64,000 bases of DNA from Cheilinus undulatus (Eukaryota; Chordata; Actinopteri; Labriformes; Labridae), in NCBI RefSeq assembly GCF_018320785.1, contig NC_054881.1, positions 43,438,424-43,502,423 on the forward strand. Reading direction: 5' to 3'. The notes under the pieces were generated by a model. It did no database searches, had not been told where the DNA came from, and saw nothing but the letters and a program-made list of their open reading frames with translations. The position numbers and the translations under genes were made by a program. Below, piece by piece: positions 1 to 25,867 of the stretch. Each line of letters starts with the position of its first letter. Within the stretch, counting starts at the first letter, position 1.

Positions 1-250
1 AAAAGCGACAAAAATGGGTTGAAGAGGCAAAAAAACAGGTAAAAAAAGACAGATAAACTTGTAAAAACAGTTGAAAAACTTGCAAAAATGAGTTCAAAGT
101 GGGGAAAAAAATGGCTAAAAGTAAAATACAGTTGCAGAATGTTTTTTAAATAGGCAAAAATGGGGTAAAGTGGCAAAAATGACTCAGAAATGCAAGAAGG
201 GTGCCAAAAAGTGGCATAAATGAACAGAAACAGTGATAAAAAAGGGTTAA
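1..250 (+). repeat. Degenerate GTGGCAAAAATGG-type tandem repeat, fragment cut by window start
   Basis: A-rich, imperfect repetition of units like GGCAAAAATGGGGTAAAGT. The same low-complexity interior occurs at about 14310-14450, 17880-18490 (opposite strand), 32440-32990, 38330-39480 and 48120-48480. Here neither end of the host element is visible. Confidence 0.65.
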
Positions 251-1589
251 AAAGCCCCTATTTCGGTGATCCAGCACACGTGTATTGATGCCATCAATAA
301 ATCCTGACTGTGGAGGGACATTCACCAGGTTTTGTGTTGAGAAAAGCCCCTGAAAATGATTTTTGTTGTTAAATCTAATTGATTTTGACTTGTGCTGTAT
401 TATTTTTCCAATGATAGATGATAATAAATTTACCAGAAAAGTCCTACCTGATATATAAGTAACACTTCCTATCCTTGACATTAGAGTTAGGTGTGTTTTT
501 AAAGTCAGAAATGTGTTGTACATGCTCTACTGAGTCTGTGGAATGCCCTGCCATCATTTTGCTATGAGGAGAAATGGGTGTGGGCTCTAATGGGTTAAAC
601 TGTTGCTGAAGAAGAGCAGAAACATCTTCTCCACCAGGAAAGTCTTCCTCATTAATTCTTCACTCTTTGCTCTGATTAAACTCCTGCTACAGCTGCATCC
701 ATGCTAACTGGCCGCCATTGTTTGCAGGCTTGCAGCCACTACAGCTAAACCACCCTGACTGGTCCAGTAATATTTTCAGACCAGATGAAAACATTTCTGT
801 TTGCAGCTTTGAAAGGTGGATCAGGCAGACATGAATCTGGACAGTGCTTCAGCTTTGCAAGGTTACCAATCAAATGTATGCTTGAATTTATAAATGCAAA
901 ACGATGCACGGGTGACAGCAAGCATTAATGTGTTAATCAGGATGCTCTCATGGTCCACATTTATTGCATTACATTTTTAAATCTCACTCCTTATAGCGCT
1001 GCAGTAGTTAGGTCTCTGCTGTGGGGCCAAGTGGCGACCTCTAGTGTTTAAAAATGGAACCAAAGAGCTGCAGCTCCTCTCTCATGCTGGCAACACACTA
1101 CAGGATTTTAAACCCGATTCAGAGCCAGATTGCCTCCCCTGATGATCGTGGGGTGTTTCCCCAGTGGAGGCTTGTTGTTGTAAATGATTATTTGTCTGAA
1201 TCATCCTCACATGTGTGTTTTCAACATGATGGTTTCTCTGCTCCAAGTTGCGCCATAGCCTCCCAGACTCGTCTAGCGTCATCTACATGTGCTTTCAAAG
1301 GATTTAAGAAAAGAAATAGTTTGAAGTTGTCGTCATGTCTGCTGTCTCTCACTTTTTTAACATCACTTGAGATTTGAAATGTCTAGTATGTAGCCTGTCA
1401 TACAATATTACTGATCATTCAGTAAACGCTTTTGTCCAAGGGGAATGTCCATGTCCTCTAGAGGCTGTCTGCAAAATCAGCAGTAGTCACATCCACAGCC
1501 CATGTTCAAAGATCCATTTATACACCAGAATAAACATGTTTCAGTCAGGAACACTCGTCAAACGTTTGACTATTTTATTCAAAAGCATT
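251..1589. other. MEGF10 intron, no feature recognised
   Basis: No exon with EGF-type Cys spacing and no clear repeat. The 107-aa and 66-aa open frames near 1054-1377 overlap on opposite strands and lack family resemblance. Confidence 0.5.
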
Positions 1590-3155
1590 CTTTGACTTTC
1601 AGGGAGTGCAAGGCCCATTTATGACAATGTGTACTGAGAATTGAAAAGGTAGCTCAGAAGCTATTAATCCATAGTAGCATGGATCTGAATATGAGGGTGC
1701 AACAACCTTCATGCTATAAAGGAGGAGGCTGGGGTGGAGGAGGTGGAGCTTAAATCTATAAAGGAGGAGGCTGGGGTGGAGGAGGTGAAGCTTAAATCTA
1801 TAAAGGAGGAGGCTGGGGTGGAGGAGGTGAAGCTTAAATCTATAAAGGAGGAGGCTGGGGTGGAGGAGGTGGAGCTTAAATCTATAAAGGAGGACGCTGG
1901 GGTGGAGGAGGTGAAGCTTGATGCTATAAAGGAGGAGGCTGGGGTGGAGGAGGTGAAGCTTGATGCTATAAAGGAGGAGGCAGGGGTGGAGGAGGTGGAG
2001 CTTAAATCTATAAAGGAGGAGGCTGGGGTGGAGGAGGTGGAGCTTAAATCTATAAAGGAGGACGCTGGGGTGGAGGAGGTGAAGCTTGATGCTATAAAGG
2101 AGGAGGCTGGGGTGGAGGAGGTGAAGCTTGATGCTATAAAGGAGGAGGCAGGGGTGGAGGAGGTGGAGCTTAAATCTATAAAGGAGGAGGCTGGGGTGGA
2201 GGAGGTGAAGTTTTAGTCTATAAAGGAGGAGGCTGGGGTGGAGGAGGTGGAGCTTTTATCTATAAAGGAGGAGGCTGGGGTGGAGGAGGTGAAGTTTTAG
2301 TCTGTAAAGGAGGAGGCTGGGGTGGAGGAGGTGAAGGTTTAGTCTATAAAGGAGGAGGCTGGGGTGGAGGAGGTGAAGCTTTAGTCTATAAAGGAGGAGG
2401 CTGGGGTGGAGGAGGTGAAGCTTAAATCTATAAAGGAGGAGGCTGGGGTGGAGGAGGTGAAGCTTTAGTCTATAAAGGAGGAGGCTGGGGTGGAGGAGGT
2501 GAAGCTTAAATCTATAAAGGAGGAGGCTGGGGTTTAGGAGGTGAAGCTTTAGTCTATTAAGGAGGAGGCTGGGGTGGAGGAGGTGGAGCTTTAGTCTATA
2601 AAGGAGGAGGCTGGGGTGGAGGAGGTGAAACTTAAATCTATAAAGGAGGAGGCTGGGGTGGAGGAGGTGGAGCTTTAGTCTATAAAGGAGGAGGCTGGGG
2701 TGGAGGAGGTGGAGCTTTAGTCTATAAAGGAGGAGGCTGGGGTGGAGGAGGTGAAGCTTAAATCTATAAAGGAGGAGGCTGGGGTGGAGGAGGTGAAGCT
2801 TAAATCTATAAAGGAGGAGGCTGGGGTGGAGGAGGTGGAGCTTTAGTCTATAAAGGAGGAGGCTGGGGTGGAGGAGGTGGAGCTTTAGTCTATAAAGGAG
2901 GAGGCTGGGGTGGAGGAGGTGAAGCTTAAATCTATGAAGGAGGAGGCTGGGGTGGAGGAGGTGGAGCTTTAGTCTATAAAGGAGGAGGCTGGGGTGGAGG
3001 AGGTGAAGCTTGATGCTATAAAGGAGGAGGCTGGGGTGGAGGAGGTGGAGCTTTAGTCTATAAAGGAGGAGGCTGGGGTGGAGGAGGTGGAGCTTTAGTC
3101 TATAAAGGAGGAGGCTGGGGTGGAGGAGGTGAAGCTTGATGCTATAAAGGAGATT
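1590..3155 (+). repeat. Dispersed element with 42-bp G-rich minisatellite (forward copy)
   Basis: About 34 tandem units of 42 bp run from 1715 to about 3152, with core GGAGGAGGCTGGGGTGGAGG. Units differ at a few positions (GAAGCTTAAATC, GAAGCTTGATGC, GAGCTTTAGTC). Because 42 is a multiple of 3, a spurious 160-aa frame is open. The 5' flank (about 1590-1714, including GACAATGTGTACTGAGA and TAGCATGGATCTGAATATGA) is repeated in inverse orientation beyond the second array at 5946-6067, so array and flank belong to one dispersed element. Confidence 0.9.
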
Positions 3156-4755
3156 GTCTCAGATAATAGAACTGATGTTTAGGTCATATGTGGTTTATGA
3201 TTGGTCAGTGGGGCATGCCAAAATATATGAGGGCCAAATCCTGACCACAGTTTGTCATACCTTCAAAACTGGAGGGAGTTTCTCCTTAGGATCAGTTCCT
3301 TAAGTGAGGAACTTGTTCCCGAAAACAGTGGGGATAATCTAGTTGAAGGTCTGGCTTTGAGATGAAGCAGACACGGTTTGGTCTGGATTTGGACCGGCAT
3401 TCACCCCTGAATGTGGGTCACATCTTCGATGTTTATTAGCCCAGATCTGAACCAGAGGAAATCTGCTATCAGGGAGCAGTTCTTAGACATGGTGCCCAGG
3501 ATTATGATCACACTAATCAACAAGCTGGACATCTTAGTGCTCAGATCCAGGCCTGGGTCCTTTATTCATGCTCCACCTATAGACAGGCCGGAGCAGTGAC
3601 AGGGGAGGATTTTTACCAGCCATCAGGTTAAGATTCAAACCCCACAAAACAGAGAACTGGTCAGCAGCTGCAGCTGAATTCATAAACTGTCTTTAAAGAA
3701 AGTTTGTTTTATTTGTTTCTGATCCAGGAGGAGGAAAGTGGGAGTTTGTGCAGCCCAGTAACAGAAATCCTGGAAGTCCTGCCTCGCGTCGTCCTCGTTT
3801 GACCTGATTATCATCCTGAATCGAACAAAGAGCATCCATGAAATCCTCTGTTTCTGCTCTGACTGCTCCACATCCTACAGAGAGAGAGCAGACTCCATGT
3901 TTTCTCAGACAGATCTCAGCGCCGTGCTCAGCTGCACACACGTATAATTAAGAACATGGGCGAGAGCACACATATACTTAGAGCGAGTCAGGAATAGACC
4001 GTCAGCGCGCTCTGAGACCAGAAAATAAAGGTTTGAGGGAAGCCAAACCAAAGTGTAGCCTACTGGGAACTGGGCCGGCCAAGCCACACCCGAACCCACC
4101 GGAATCCATCAACACCAGGCTCACACTAGACCGGGGCAGAGATGCTGCTGAGTGGGAGAGCTGGGCAGGAATGTGTAGCATCAAAGAAACGCTCCATTCA
4201 CACCACTGTCAGCTGGATCAGGCTGTAATAATGCTTCTGTTGTGGTGTCTGATGTGGGTGGTTGAAGATTTCGATGCTGATTGTTGATTTCTGCTCTGCT
4301 TCTTAAGCCATCTCCCCTGACTAACTGATTGGACAGGATGTTATTTGTTCTGTCCTCTAATCATTTGGCTCCATCCTCGTGCTCTGAGCTGCAGGGTCGC
4401 CTTAAAACCAGAGTGTTTTATCAGCTCAGATGATTTAAGAACAGCATCAAAGATCATTTGATATGTGAATGTGTAGAGGACGTGACGCTGTGATGACCAT
4501 GGCGTTAACGTAAAACTTTGCACCAAAATCCTGTTTGTTCTGACAACGAAAGAAACATTAATTCAGTCCAGGGGGGATAATGAGGAAACATTAGGAACAG
4601 TAACACAACCACAATAGTGAACAGAAGTGTGAAGGTTCATTAAGGTGACAGTTTGGTACTTACTACCTATTAATGCGTAAATAAACAATGCTACATAGAG
4701 AAGTGAGTTTTTCTGATCACCTCTGATTTTAACAATAATCTCTCTCTCTCTTCAG
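3156..4755. other. MEGF10 intron, no feature recognised
   Basis: No exon-like or repeat structure found apart from the CT-rich acceptor tract at about 4739-4755 that serves the exon at 4756. Confidence 0.5.
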
Positions 4756-18902
<14,147 letters not shown>

Positions 18903-21149
18903 TCGCCTGGACGTTTGAACAGACACGGACAGGAAGCTCTTCATACCCACAGAATCCTCCGTCTTATACTTCCACATTATTCTGTTTTATGTATCCTGAC
19001 GTCTCTCTGAACTACGGGGGTGTAGAGGAGCGTGGCGGTCCAGCTGGTATATTTTTATAGGTGTTTTTAAACTGCCATGAAGTCGTCGTAGGTCATTCCA
19101 CCTGTGTGACGGTAACGGTCTCAGTATGCTCGCAACAGCAAAGCTCATTTTTTTGACCATAAAATTTGAAGTCCTTTCTATCACTGTCTCAAATGATCGT
19201 ATCAGGACAATCCAACGGGGATTCATGACTTCGTCCACTCATAGGAGGGTGTTTTTTGCTCCTTTGTTTGCAGATGTACTCTCCTCCTCCACATGAAAAC
19301 AGAGAAAAAGCTCTGCTATGTGCTGCAAAGAGCACGCCATGTCAGCAGCGGGTCAATGAAAACACACAAAAATATGAGCTTTTCACATTTATTTTAACCT
19401 CAGTGGGTATAATAGATGAGCGTTGTCATGTCAGGGAAAAGAGGTGTATGCATTTCCCTGCATAACACCTGCACAGGTGAGGCTGCGTCTGCTGTCTTAT
19501 GAACAACAGTGATGACGTTAGAAGCCCGAAACTCCCCGTCAACACATGAATGCTGCAACAGAGCTTCTAAAAATCCTCACCATGGAGGGAATTTTCTTCA
19601 CGGTGTGTTTTCAGTGATCTAAAAAGGTGTTTATGCGTGCACAAAGGACAGAAGAATACCCTCCTATGTGTGGACTTCAACATACATGCATGGAGCCGTT
19701 ACAGACTGTCTCACTGAAATCACCAATAAAAAGAGACCATTTAATAAACCTGCACAGAGAAGGTTGTTATTGATGGATTTTTATAGAAATGGTCACAGGC
19801 TCGCCTGATTCTGTTAAATAACTTTGTTTGGAGCATACTGACGCCTTTCTGACTTTTCTGTGTTTTTTTAAAAACTAATAGAATCTCTATTTTTATAACA
19901 ACAGTGTTAGAAAAATCTAATCTGATAAACGGTAGTGAAAATATCAAAGATTAGACGTTGGAGAGAGACAGTAGTGGAATAAAGCTGCTGAGTCTTCATC
20001 ACGTCCATCTTCACTGTCTGAGTAGTATTTATAACCAAAGGTACGACGTCCATTTTCTGTGAAGGTCAAAGGTCATCTAAGTTTAATCCACGAGGGTTCA
20101 GAGCTCATCTAAAGTACTTAATTTCTGATTTTAGGGGATTTTAGACTAACTAAAGATGATTTTTCTTTGTGTTAAATAACCATTCAGCAGAAAACAGAGA
20201 AAGTTTAATTCTAAAGAGTTTGAACCAAAATCCTTAAATATTCTAACCCATCAGCACTTTTAATAAGAAACCAGTTCTCTGTCTTACATTTAACCCTTTA
20301 TGTAAATTAAATTATGAACCCACTGCAGTTAATCTGGTTTATTCTCACGTTTTTGTTTTTATGAGATTGGTGACGTTTCCCTATTTCTTATTCTGGATTT
20401 CTAACATCAAATCTGCTTTTTTCATGGCATGATAAATAAAATATTTATTTCTAATTTATTGCAAACCCTGACTTGACCTATTACGGCTGAAAATTTGTAT
20501 TTAAAAGATATTTCTTGAACTTACCCAAAACAAATAAATTCAGCAGCCAGATCAAAATTTTGCCCTTTTTGTAAATTTTACCTAATTTGACAACATAATC
20601 TTATTCCCCTAGTTATTTTTATTTATTTGGCTTGTTGATTTTTGTTTTATAATTATATTTTCTTTGATGTTTCCTCTACCAGGTGGAGATGAAATTATGA
20701 AACGTTTCTTCTTCGATTGTTTTTCTCTTTTATAAAGTTTCACTGTTCTGGATGCTTCTGTTTCATACTGGAAGGTTTTTGCTCGATCAGCTGACCCTTT
20801 GTTTAGCCCCGCCCTCCTTTGTTACTGTTATCTGGTGAAACCCTCCACTCTCTGATGGATTTTTATTAGATTTGATCTTGGGTAAACTTTTACTCTGACA
20901 GGTTTAACACCTGCACACAGAGGTCACACAGACCTGCAGCTGTTAATACAACAATCCCACAAACGTGATAAATTTGTCCACTTCAAACATCCAAACTGTT
21001 GCAGGGCACGCCAAAAAATAAAGTCATGGCGATTTTTTTGTTCGCCATGAAACAGGAAGTTTTTCCAGAGTGGTAGGACACAGGTGGAGCCATGAATCTG
21101 CACACAAACATTTTTAAAGGCAAAAGGAGAGGATTGATATCAGTTTTTA

Positions 21150-21345
21150 GGGGGTTCAGGGGCGCAGATGGTCACGCCTCGTGTACCCGGGTGTCCAAGT
21201 TCAAGTCCAGCCTGCAGCTCTTTGACTGCGTCATTCCCCACTCTCTCATCCCTGTTTCCAGGCCTGTCCACTGTCCTGTGTCTCTTATGACAGCAAAAAT
21301 CCTCAAAATAAATCTTAGAAATAAGAAAAAAAAAAAAAAAAGTGG
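21150..21345 (+). mobile_element. tRNA-derived SINE, plus orientation
   Basis: A box-A-like GGCGCAGATGGTC and a box-B-like GTTCAAGTCC at tRNA-like spacing are followed by a body containing TCATTCCCCACTCTCTC and ACTGTCCTGTGTCTC, ending in a poly(A) run. The same body occurs in reverse at about 62650-62812. It lies within the proposed MEGF10 3' UTR. Confidence 0.75.
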
Positions 21346-21694
21346 TTCTTCTTGAATGGAGCCCTCAAAGACGGTTCATCTGATCCAGATTTAAGTAATT
21401 TTACAGTCCATAGAGAGCTGACAAAAACATGACCTTTTGTTGCTCGTATTTTGGGTGGACAGGGATTTAAATGATTGTAAAACAAGGAAACTGTGATTTC
21501 CTCAGGGTGCCGTTTTTATACGTTTTAATCCACAGCTTAGATTCATGGTTTTACCAGTGTCATAAGACTCTGGAATACTACTTCCTATTTCATGGCGAAC
21601 AAAAAAACACCATGATTACATTTCTTACGTAACTTGAGCTTAAGCTGACTAAACGTACTAGATCCCTGCAAATGTAACCATTATATTTGTGGGA

Positions 21695-21810
21695 TTATTA
21701 TGTTAATGATGATTTATTATGTTAATGATGATTTATTATGTTAATGATGATTTATGATGTTAATGATGATTTATGATGTTAATCATGATTTATTATGTTA
21801 ATCATGTTAA
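21695..21810. repeat. 19-bp AT-rich tandem repeat
   Basis: About six copies of TGTTAATGATGATTTATTA with single-base variants (TTATGATG, AATCATG). Confidence 0.85.
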
Positions 21811-23230
21811 AATCTGCAGATTTGTCTTTCGTTTGTGGGCGGTTACCACGTATGCAGGCGTGGCGCCTCAAGCACACCTTTCATCCGTGCTGAATGAGCC
21901 AAATTAAAGTCATAATTTCCCCACCATGCACTGAAAGACTTGGGTTGGTTCCTATAAGATATGGAGGTAATATTTATTTTAACTTAAGTTCGGCAGCAAG
22001 GCCACACCAAAACCACACCCTCAATCACCTGACAAGCCTACTTAAACGTAGCCAACCCACATCACGCCGTCTGTCAGAGAGTCTACGACCCACCCTCCCT
22101 TCTCTAACTCATTAGTCTCCTCCTCATCTAATTCTAGTCACAGTCTGGTTGAGATCAGCTCGGGCAGAACGCCGCCTGAGAAGGAACCCCCATCCTGAGT
22201 CTCCCTCTGTCGAGCCTTCATGCATCTCCCAGACTAGACTACGACTGCTTACCCACATCCCTCATCTTCATCACAACAGACGACAGTCTCGCTGCACATT
22301 CTTATCAATCCCGATTAAACCTTTAATCGCATTCTGTTGTGGTGTGGTCCTTGCTGGTGAATGGGGCTTTATTAGCCGACCAATCAGAGAGCCAGCAGAG
22401 GGTCAGCTGGAATCATCAGCCAACCAGTGAATTTATTTTTTAGTCTTCACATCAAAGAAGCTCCTAAATTCCCTTCAAGGTTTTCTTTCTACAGTAGCCA
22501 TGAGAACCAACAATAATGGGTCCAAAAATGTTTTTATAGATGTTTTTCTGTTGCTTAAACTTAAGTTTATACGACCACAGGATGTGAAAAAATTCAGCAA
22601 TAATTCCCTCCACATTTGCATCTCATCAGCAGAATTAACACCACCATGGTTACAATACAACCTACCAACGTCGCTCATTTCTGTAAGTGCTCAACCTAAA
22701 GGGCTCAACATGTCTGAAATAAAGAGCAAGCTCGAGCTGGACTTCGGCTTTTTACAGCAGAAACATTCACCATAATCTGTTCTAAAAAGAGAAAATGTTC
22801 TCCTGAATGATTGTATTTGTGTCTTTCTGTGTGCGGCTGCAGACGCTGCTCTCAGCCTCTCTGACATGTTTGTAAAATATTGTAAATAGTTTGGTCTTCT
22901 CTGGTGTACAAATATTAACTTCACCCGGCGTCTTACATCTGGACTTAAAGCAGGAACTATGGTGGCATCTGGTTCGCACTGACTGAAACTGGAAAACTTG
23001 ACTTCTACAGGAACTGCTTTTATTTTGAAATGTCTTTGTAGAGAGACGATGGCTCTTCCAGGAATACTTGATACAAACATCCCATCATGTGTTCAGATTC
23101 TCACCACCACGGTCTGTTTTCCACAAAGGTGACCATGATTTATTTAGCCATAGCCACATTTAGGCTCCGTTTATTTTTGCTTTCAACGTTTTGTTTTTCA
23201 TTGTAGAGACTTTAGGTGAAAATGCTTTTG

Positions 23231-23236
23231 AATAAA
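23231..23236 (+). terminator. Candidate distal polyadenylation signal of MEGF10
   Basis: AATAAA followed by a T/G-rich stretch from about 23260. The roughly 400 bp upstream look like unique UTR sequence with a TGTAAATA Pumilio motif. It is the strongest-looking signal downstream of the MEGF10 stop. Confidence 0.45.
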
Positions 23237-23404
23237 ACTACATAATTTGAGAAAATTCCTGCTGTCTTGTTGATTTTCTGAATCTTTCAGGTCTGCAAAT
23301 GTGGACATTTTTACCTTAAAGCACAGGAAGTCACATGACTGGATCCTCCAAGGGGCCACAACATTGAGTCATAATGGGTAGGAGGTTTACATCTAAAATT
23401 ACTT

Positions 23405-24350
23405 AAATCAATAAAGGTCACATATTTGACCCTTTCAGACAGGTTTATATCTCAGAGGTCCTCAAACATGCCGGGGAAGTTTTCAGCTGTAAAAACACTC
23501 CAGTATTGATTTCTGCATGTCTAAGGCCCCGTCCACAAGGAGACGAATTCAGGCGTAAACACTAAAGTTTTTTGCCGTATCGGCGTTTCATCTACACGGA
23601 AACGGCGTTTTGGGTGACTGTAAACGATACTTTTTGAAAACGGGTCCCAGAGGGCATAAATCCATAAACGACTACCATTTCGTCTCCGTTTGGACGGCTA
23701 TCTGCATCTTTCTTGAAACGATTACATCACACACAGCGTAGCTCTTTTAAGGCGCCTGCGTGGGTCCGGCCAAAACAATAATGGCGGACTACACGGTTGT
23801 GTTGGTGCTGCAGAAGCTACTGAGCTGTTATGGCTTTTACAGAAAAGTCTGATGCTCCTTTACCACCACCGCGAAACGCACACACCAGATGTTCTTAACT
23901 CCAACGCAGAGAAGGGCAACTAGAAGAAAGTTTGTGTCAGTTTGCTGTGATGTTCTTCTTCTTTTTTGGTGATTTCCTGTGGCAGTGTTACAGCGCCACA
24001 TACAGGCTTGGCATATGCACTACAGCGTTTTCAGTCGTTTTCAGTTTTCAGCTGTCTGACTCCGCCCCTGACTCCACCCCTCTCAGGAAATGGATGTGGC
24101 TCTCCTGATCCTCCTCTCAGCTGCCAGCTGAGGATCAGGAGAGGAGGGCGGAACTTTCTTCCAAGGTGGGAGGGCCAACTGAACCTGGGGGCGGGGCTAA
24201 CTCCCCACATGACATCATGACAGGAAAATCTGAGAGCGGGTTGTTTGAGCACACATTTTCTGAAAGGTGGGGGGGGGGGGGTCAGGGACACATATTAGAA
24301 ATGCCTAACAAAGTGTTTTTTGCATATGTCCCCTTTAAAATGCACTTTAA
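23405..24350. mobile_element. Dispersed fish MITE-like repeat interrupted by a second repeat
   Basis: The outer repeat runs from about 23414 (AAAGGTCACATATTTGACCC) and resumes at about 24050 (GTCTGACTCCGCCCCTGACT) to about 24345 (CATATGTCCCCTTTAAA). An uninterrupted relative is at about 33985-34380. The interior 23525-24045 begins GGCCCCGTCCACAAGGAGACG, typical of another fish MITE family, and is absent from the relative, so it is a nested insertion. Confidence 0.6.
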
Positions 24351-24359
24351 AATTAACCC

Positions 24360-25330
24360 TTAAAGGTCCTCTGCCTATTTTGCCATTTTGTTAATTTTCT
24401 TTTTTCAAAATAAAAACTCAGAAAATGTTCACCATGCTAATGTTTGGTATGATCTTTTTCTTCCCTTCCTCACCTTTCTAAAATGAAAACTATATTTCTT
24501 TAAGTTTAATTTACTGTAGTAGATAAAAAACACAACACCCCACAAAATGATTTAAAACAATATCTTGTCATTTTTAAAAAGAAATTACAATCTGCTGAAA
24601 TGATGAACAAACACCAGTGCTAGTCCTGTTAGCATGGTCGACTGTCCCCCATGCATGAATGTTTATATAGATTAAAATGATCATATCTCCTGTTTTATTT
24701 GGCTTACTGACACCAAACAACAACTGAAAGAAAGCTTAAAGATCATTTTTTCCACATGAAGTGATTGCAGTGATGCAAAACATGTCTTTGTTTCCACGCT
24801 GTCATGTGACAAAGGTAGCGCTGGCGTGATCGTGGCCCTCTAAGGACTACAGAGATGAAGATAAAGACAAGACTTGAGCTGATGCAGGTCTGCTGCTCCG
24901 CTCTAAAACTACACTGACTCACAGAAACAGGACTGACATTAACAGCAGATATATACTGGCTGTAAATATGAGCAGAAATCCCATACCTGCTGCCATGATA
25001 GTTCACTTCTGAAGCTACTGGAGGACGCTACTGAGCCAATCTTCCCCACCACTGTTGGAGTTCAATATCACACTTTTATCAGAGCTGTCTGTAGAGTTTT
25101 GAGCTTTTTTAGACTCTGAAAATGAAGAAAACACTCAAAGAATAGAAGAGGAGAGACTTCAGTGGATTTCACAGGGTGCTGTTAGCGTGCTAGGGCCAAA
25201 AAGGCCCAGAACATTTTAAGAAAGAGAGACAGTGGTGGATAATTATGAAGCAACAGAAGGTGAAATGTTTATTTTGTGTATATTCTGGTATATATTTCAT
25301 TTATATTTAGAGTTGATATTTGGTCATCAC
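24360..25330. other. Intergenic, no feature recognised
   Basis: Mostly AT-rich sequence between MEGF10 and SLC27A6. No convincing gene or repeat ends. Confidence 0.4.
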
Positions 25331-25339
25331 TACTGAGTC

Positions 25340-25830
25340 TGCCAGTAGCGTGCACAGACTTTTTCAAGGGCAGGGGCGAACAGAAAAAAGGGCACATACA
25401 GCGCGTTCTCGCCACTGAAGAGGGCGCTTCAGACATTTTTATGTTCTACAAATGGCACATTATATAGCCTTAAAACAGACTACCTACACGGACTAACCAA
25501 GTTAGTTTGTAGTAGGATCAGCATCCACAAGAACTGTGGAGATTCAACGCTGGACTGTGAAGAACACAGAAATAAATCAATAAATCCCTAGGGGGTCTGG
25601 GGGTCTTTCTAGAGCATTTTAACACCATATTAGCACCAGATAATCCAAACTGGATCTGTCTGAGGTAGTTCTGGCTCAGTATAGATCAAACAAGGGCCCG
25701 ACATAAAAGTCACTGCAGCAGTAATGTTTCAGAGTACTTCTTTGTCCTAATGGTCTCCTGGAGTTTAGTGTGTTTTAGCTCTCCAGGGTTCGTTAGCATG
25801 CGTTTTTCAACAATTGGGCCCCCGATGCAC
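25340..25830. mobile_element. Degraded dispersed repeat with a single 30-bp monomer
   Basis: Begins near CAGTAGCGTGCACAGAC. At about 25762-25820 it holds one diverged copy of the 30-bp unit (TTTAGTGTGTTTTAGCTCTC) followed by CGTTTTTCAACAATTGGGCC. The same unit plus the same 3' flank occurs at the end of the 30-copy array at 29519-30450. Confidence 0.5.
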
Positions 25831-25867
25831 ACCAGTCTGCAGATATATAGGGATCCCTCCATCAGCT

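Larger units (their letters stand above)
18903..23236 (+). other. megf10: Probable MEGF10 3' UTR and downstream flank
   Basis: No coding potential follows the TGA. Candidate polyadenylation signals AATAAA lie at 19725-19730, 19978-19983 and, in the best context, 23231-23236. The last is followed within about 30 nt by T/G-rich sequence and preceded by a Pumilio-type TGTAAATA at 22881-22888. A SINE lies at about 21150-21345 and a 19-bp repeat at about 21695-21810. Which signal is used cannot be decided from sequence; a 4.3-kb UTR is an inference. Confidence 0.5.

Noticed and set aside
1734..2216. 160-aa Glu/Lys/Val repeat protein frame
   Set aside because: It is the 42-bp minisatellite read in one frame; 42 is divisible by 3 and the unit has a frame without stops. 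It has no start context, splice signal or sequence outside the array.
1..4755. Additional upstream MEGF10 exons
   Set aside because: I looked for splice-bounded frames with the EGF Cys-Gly pattern on the plus strand and found none, so the preceding exon must be upstream of the window.
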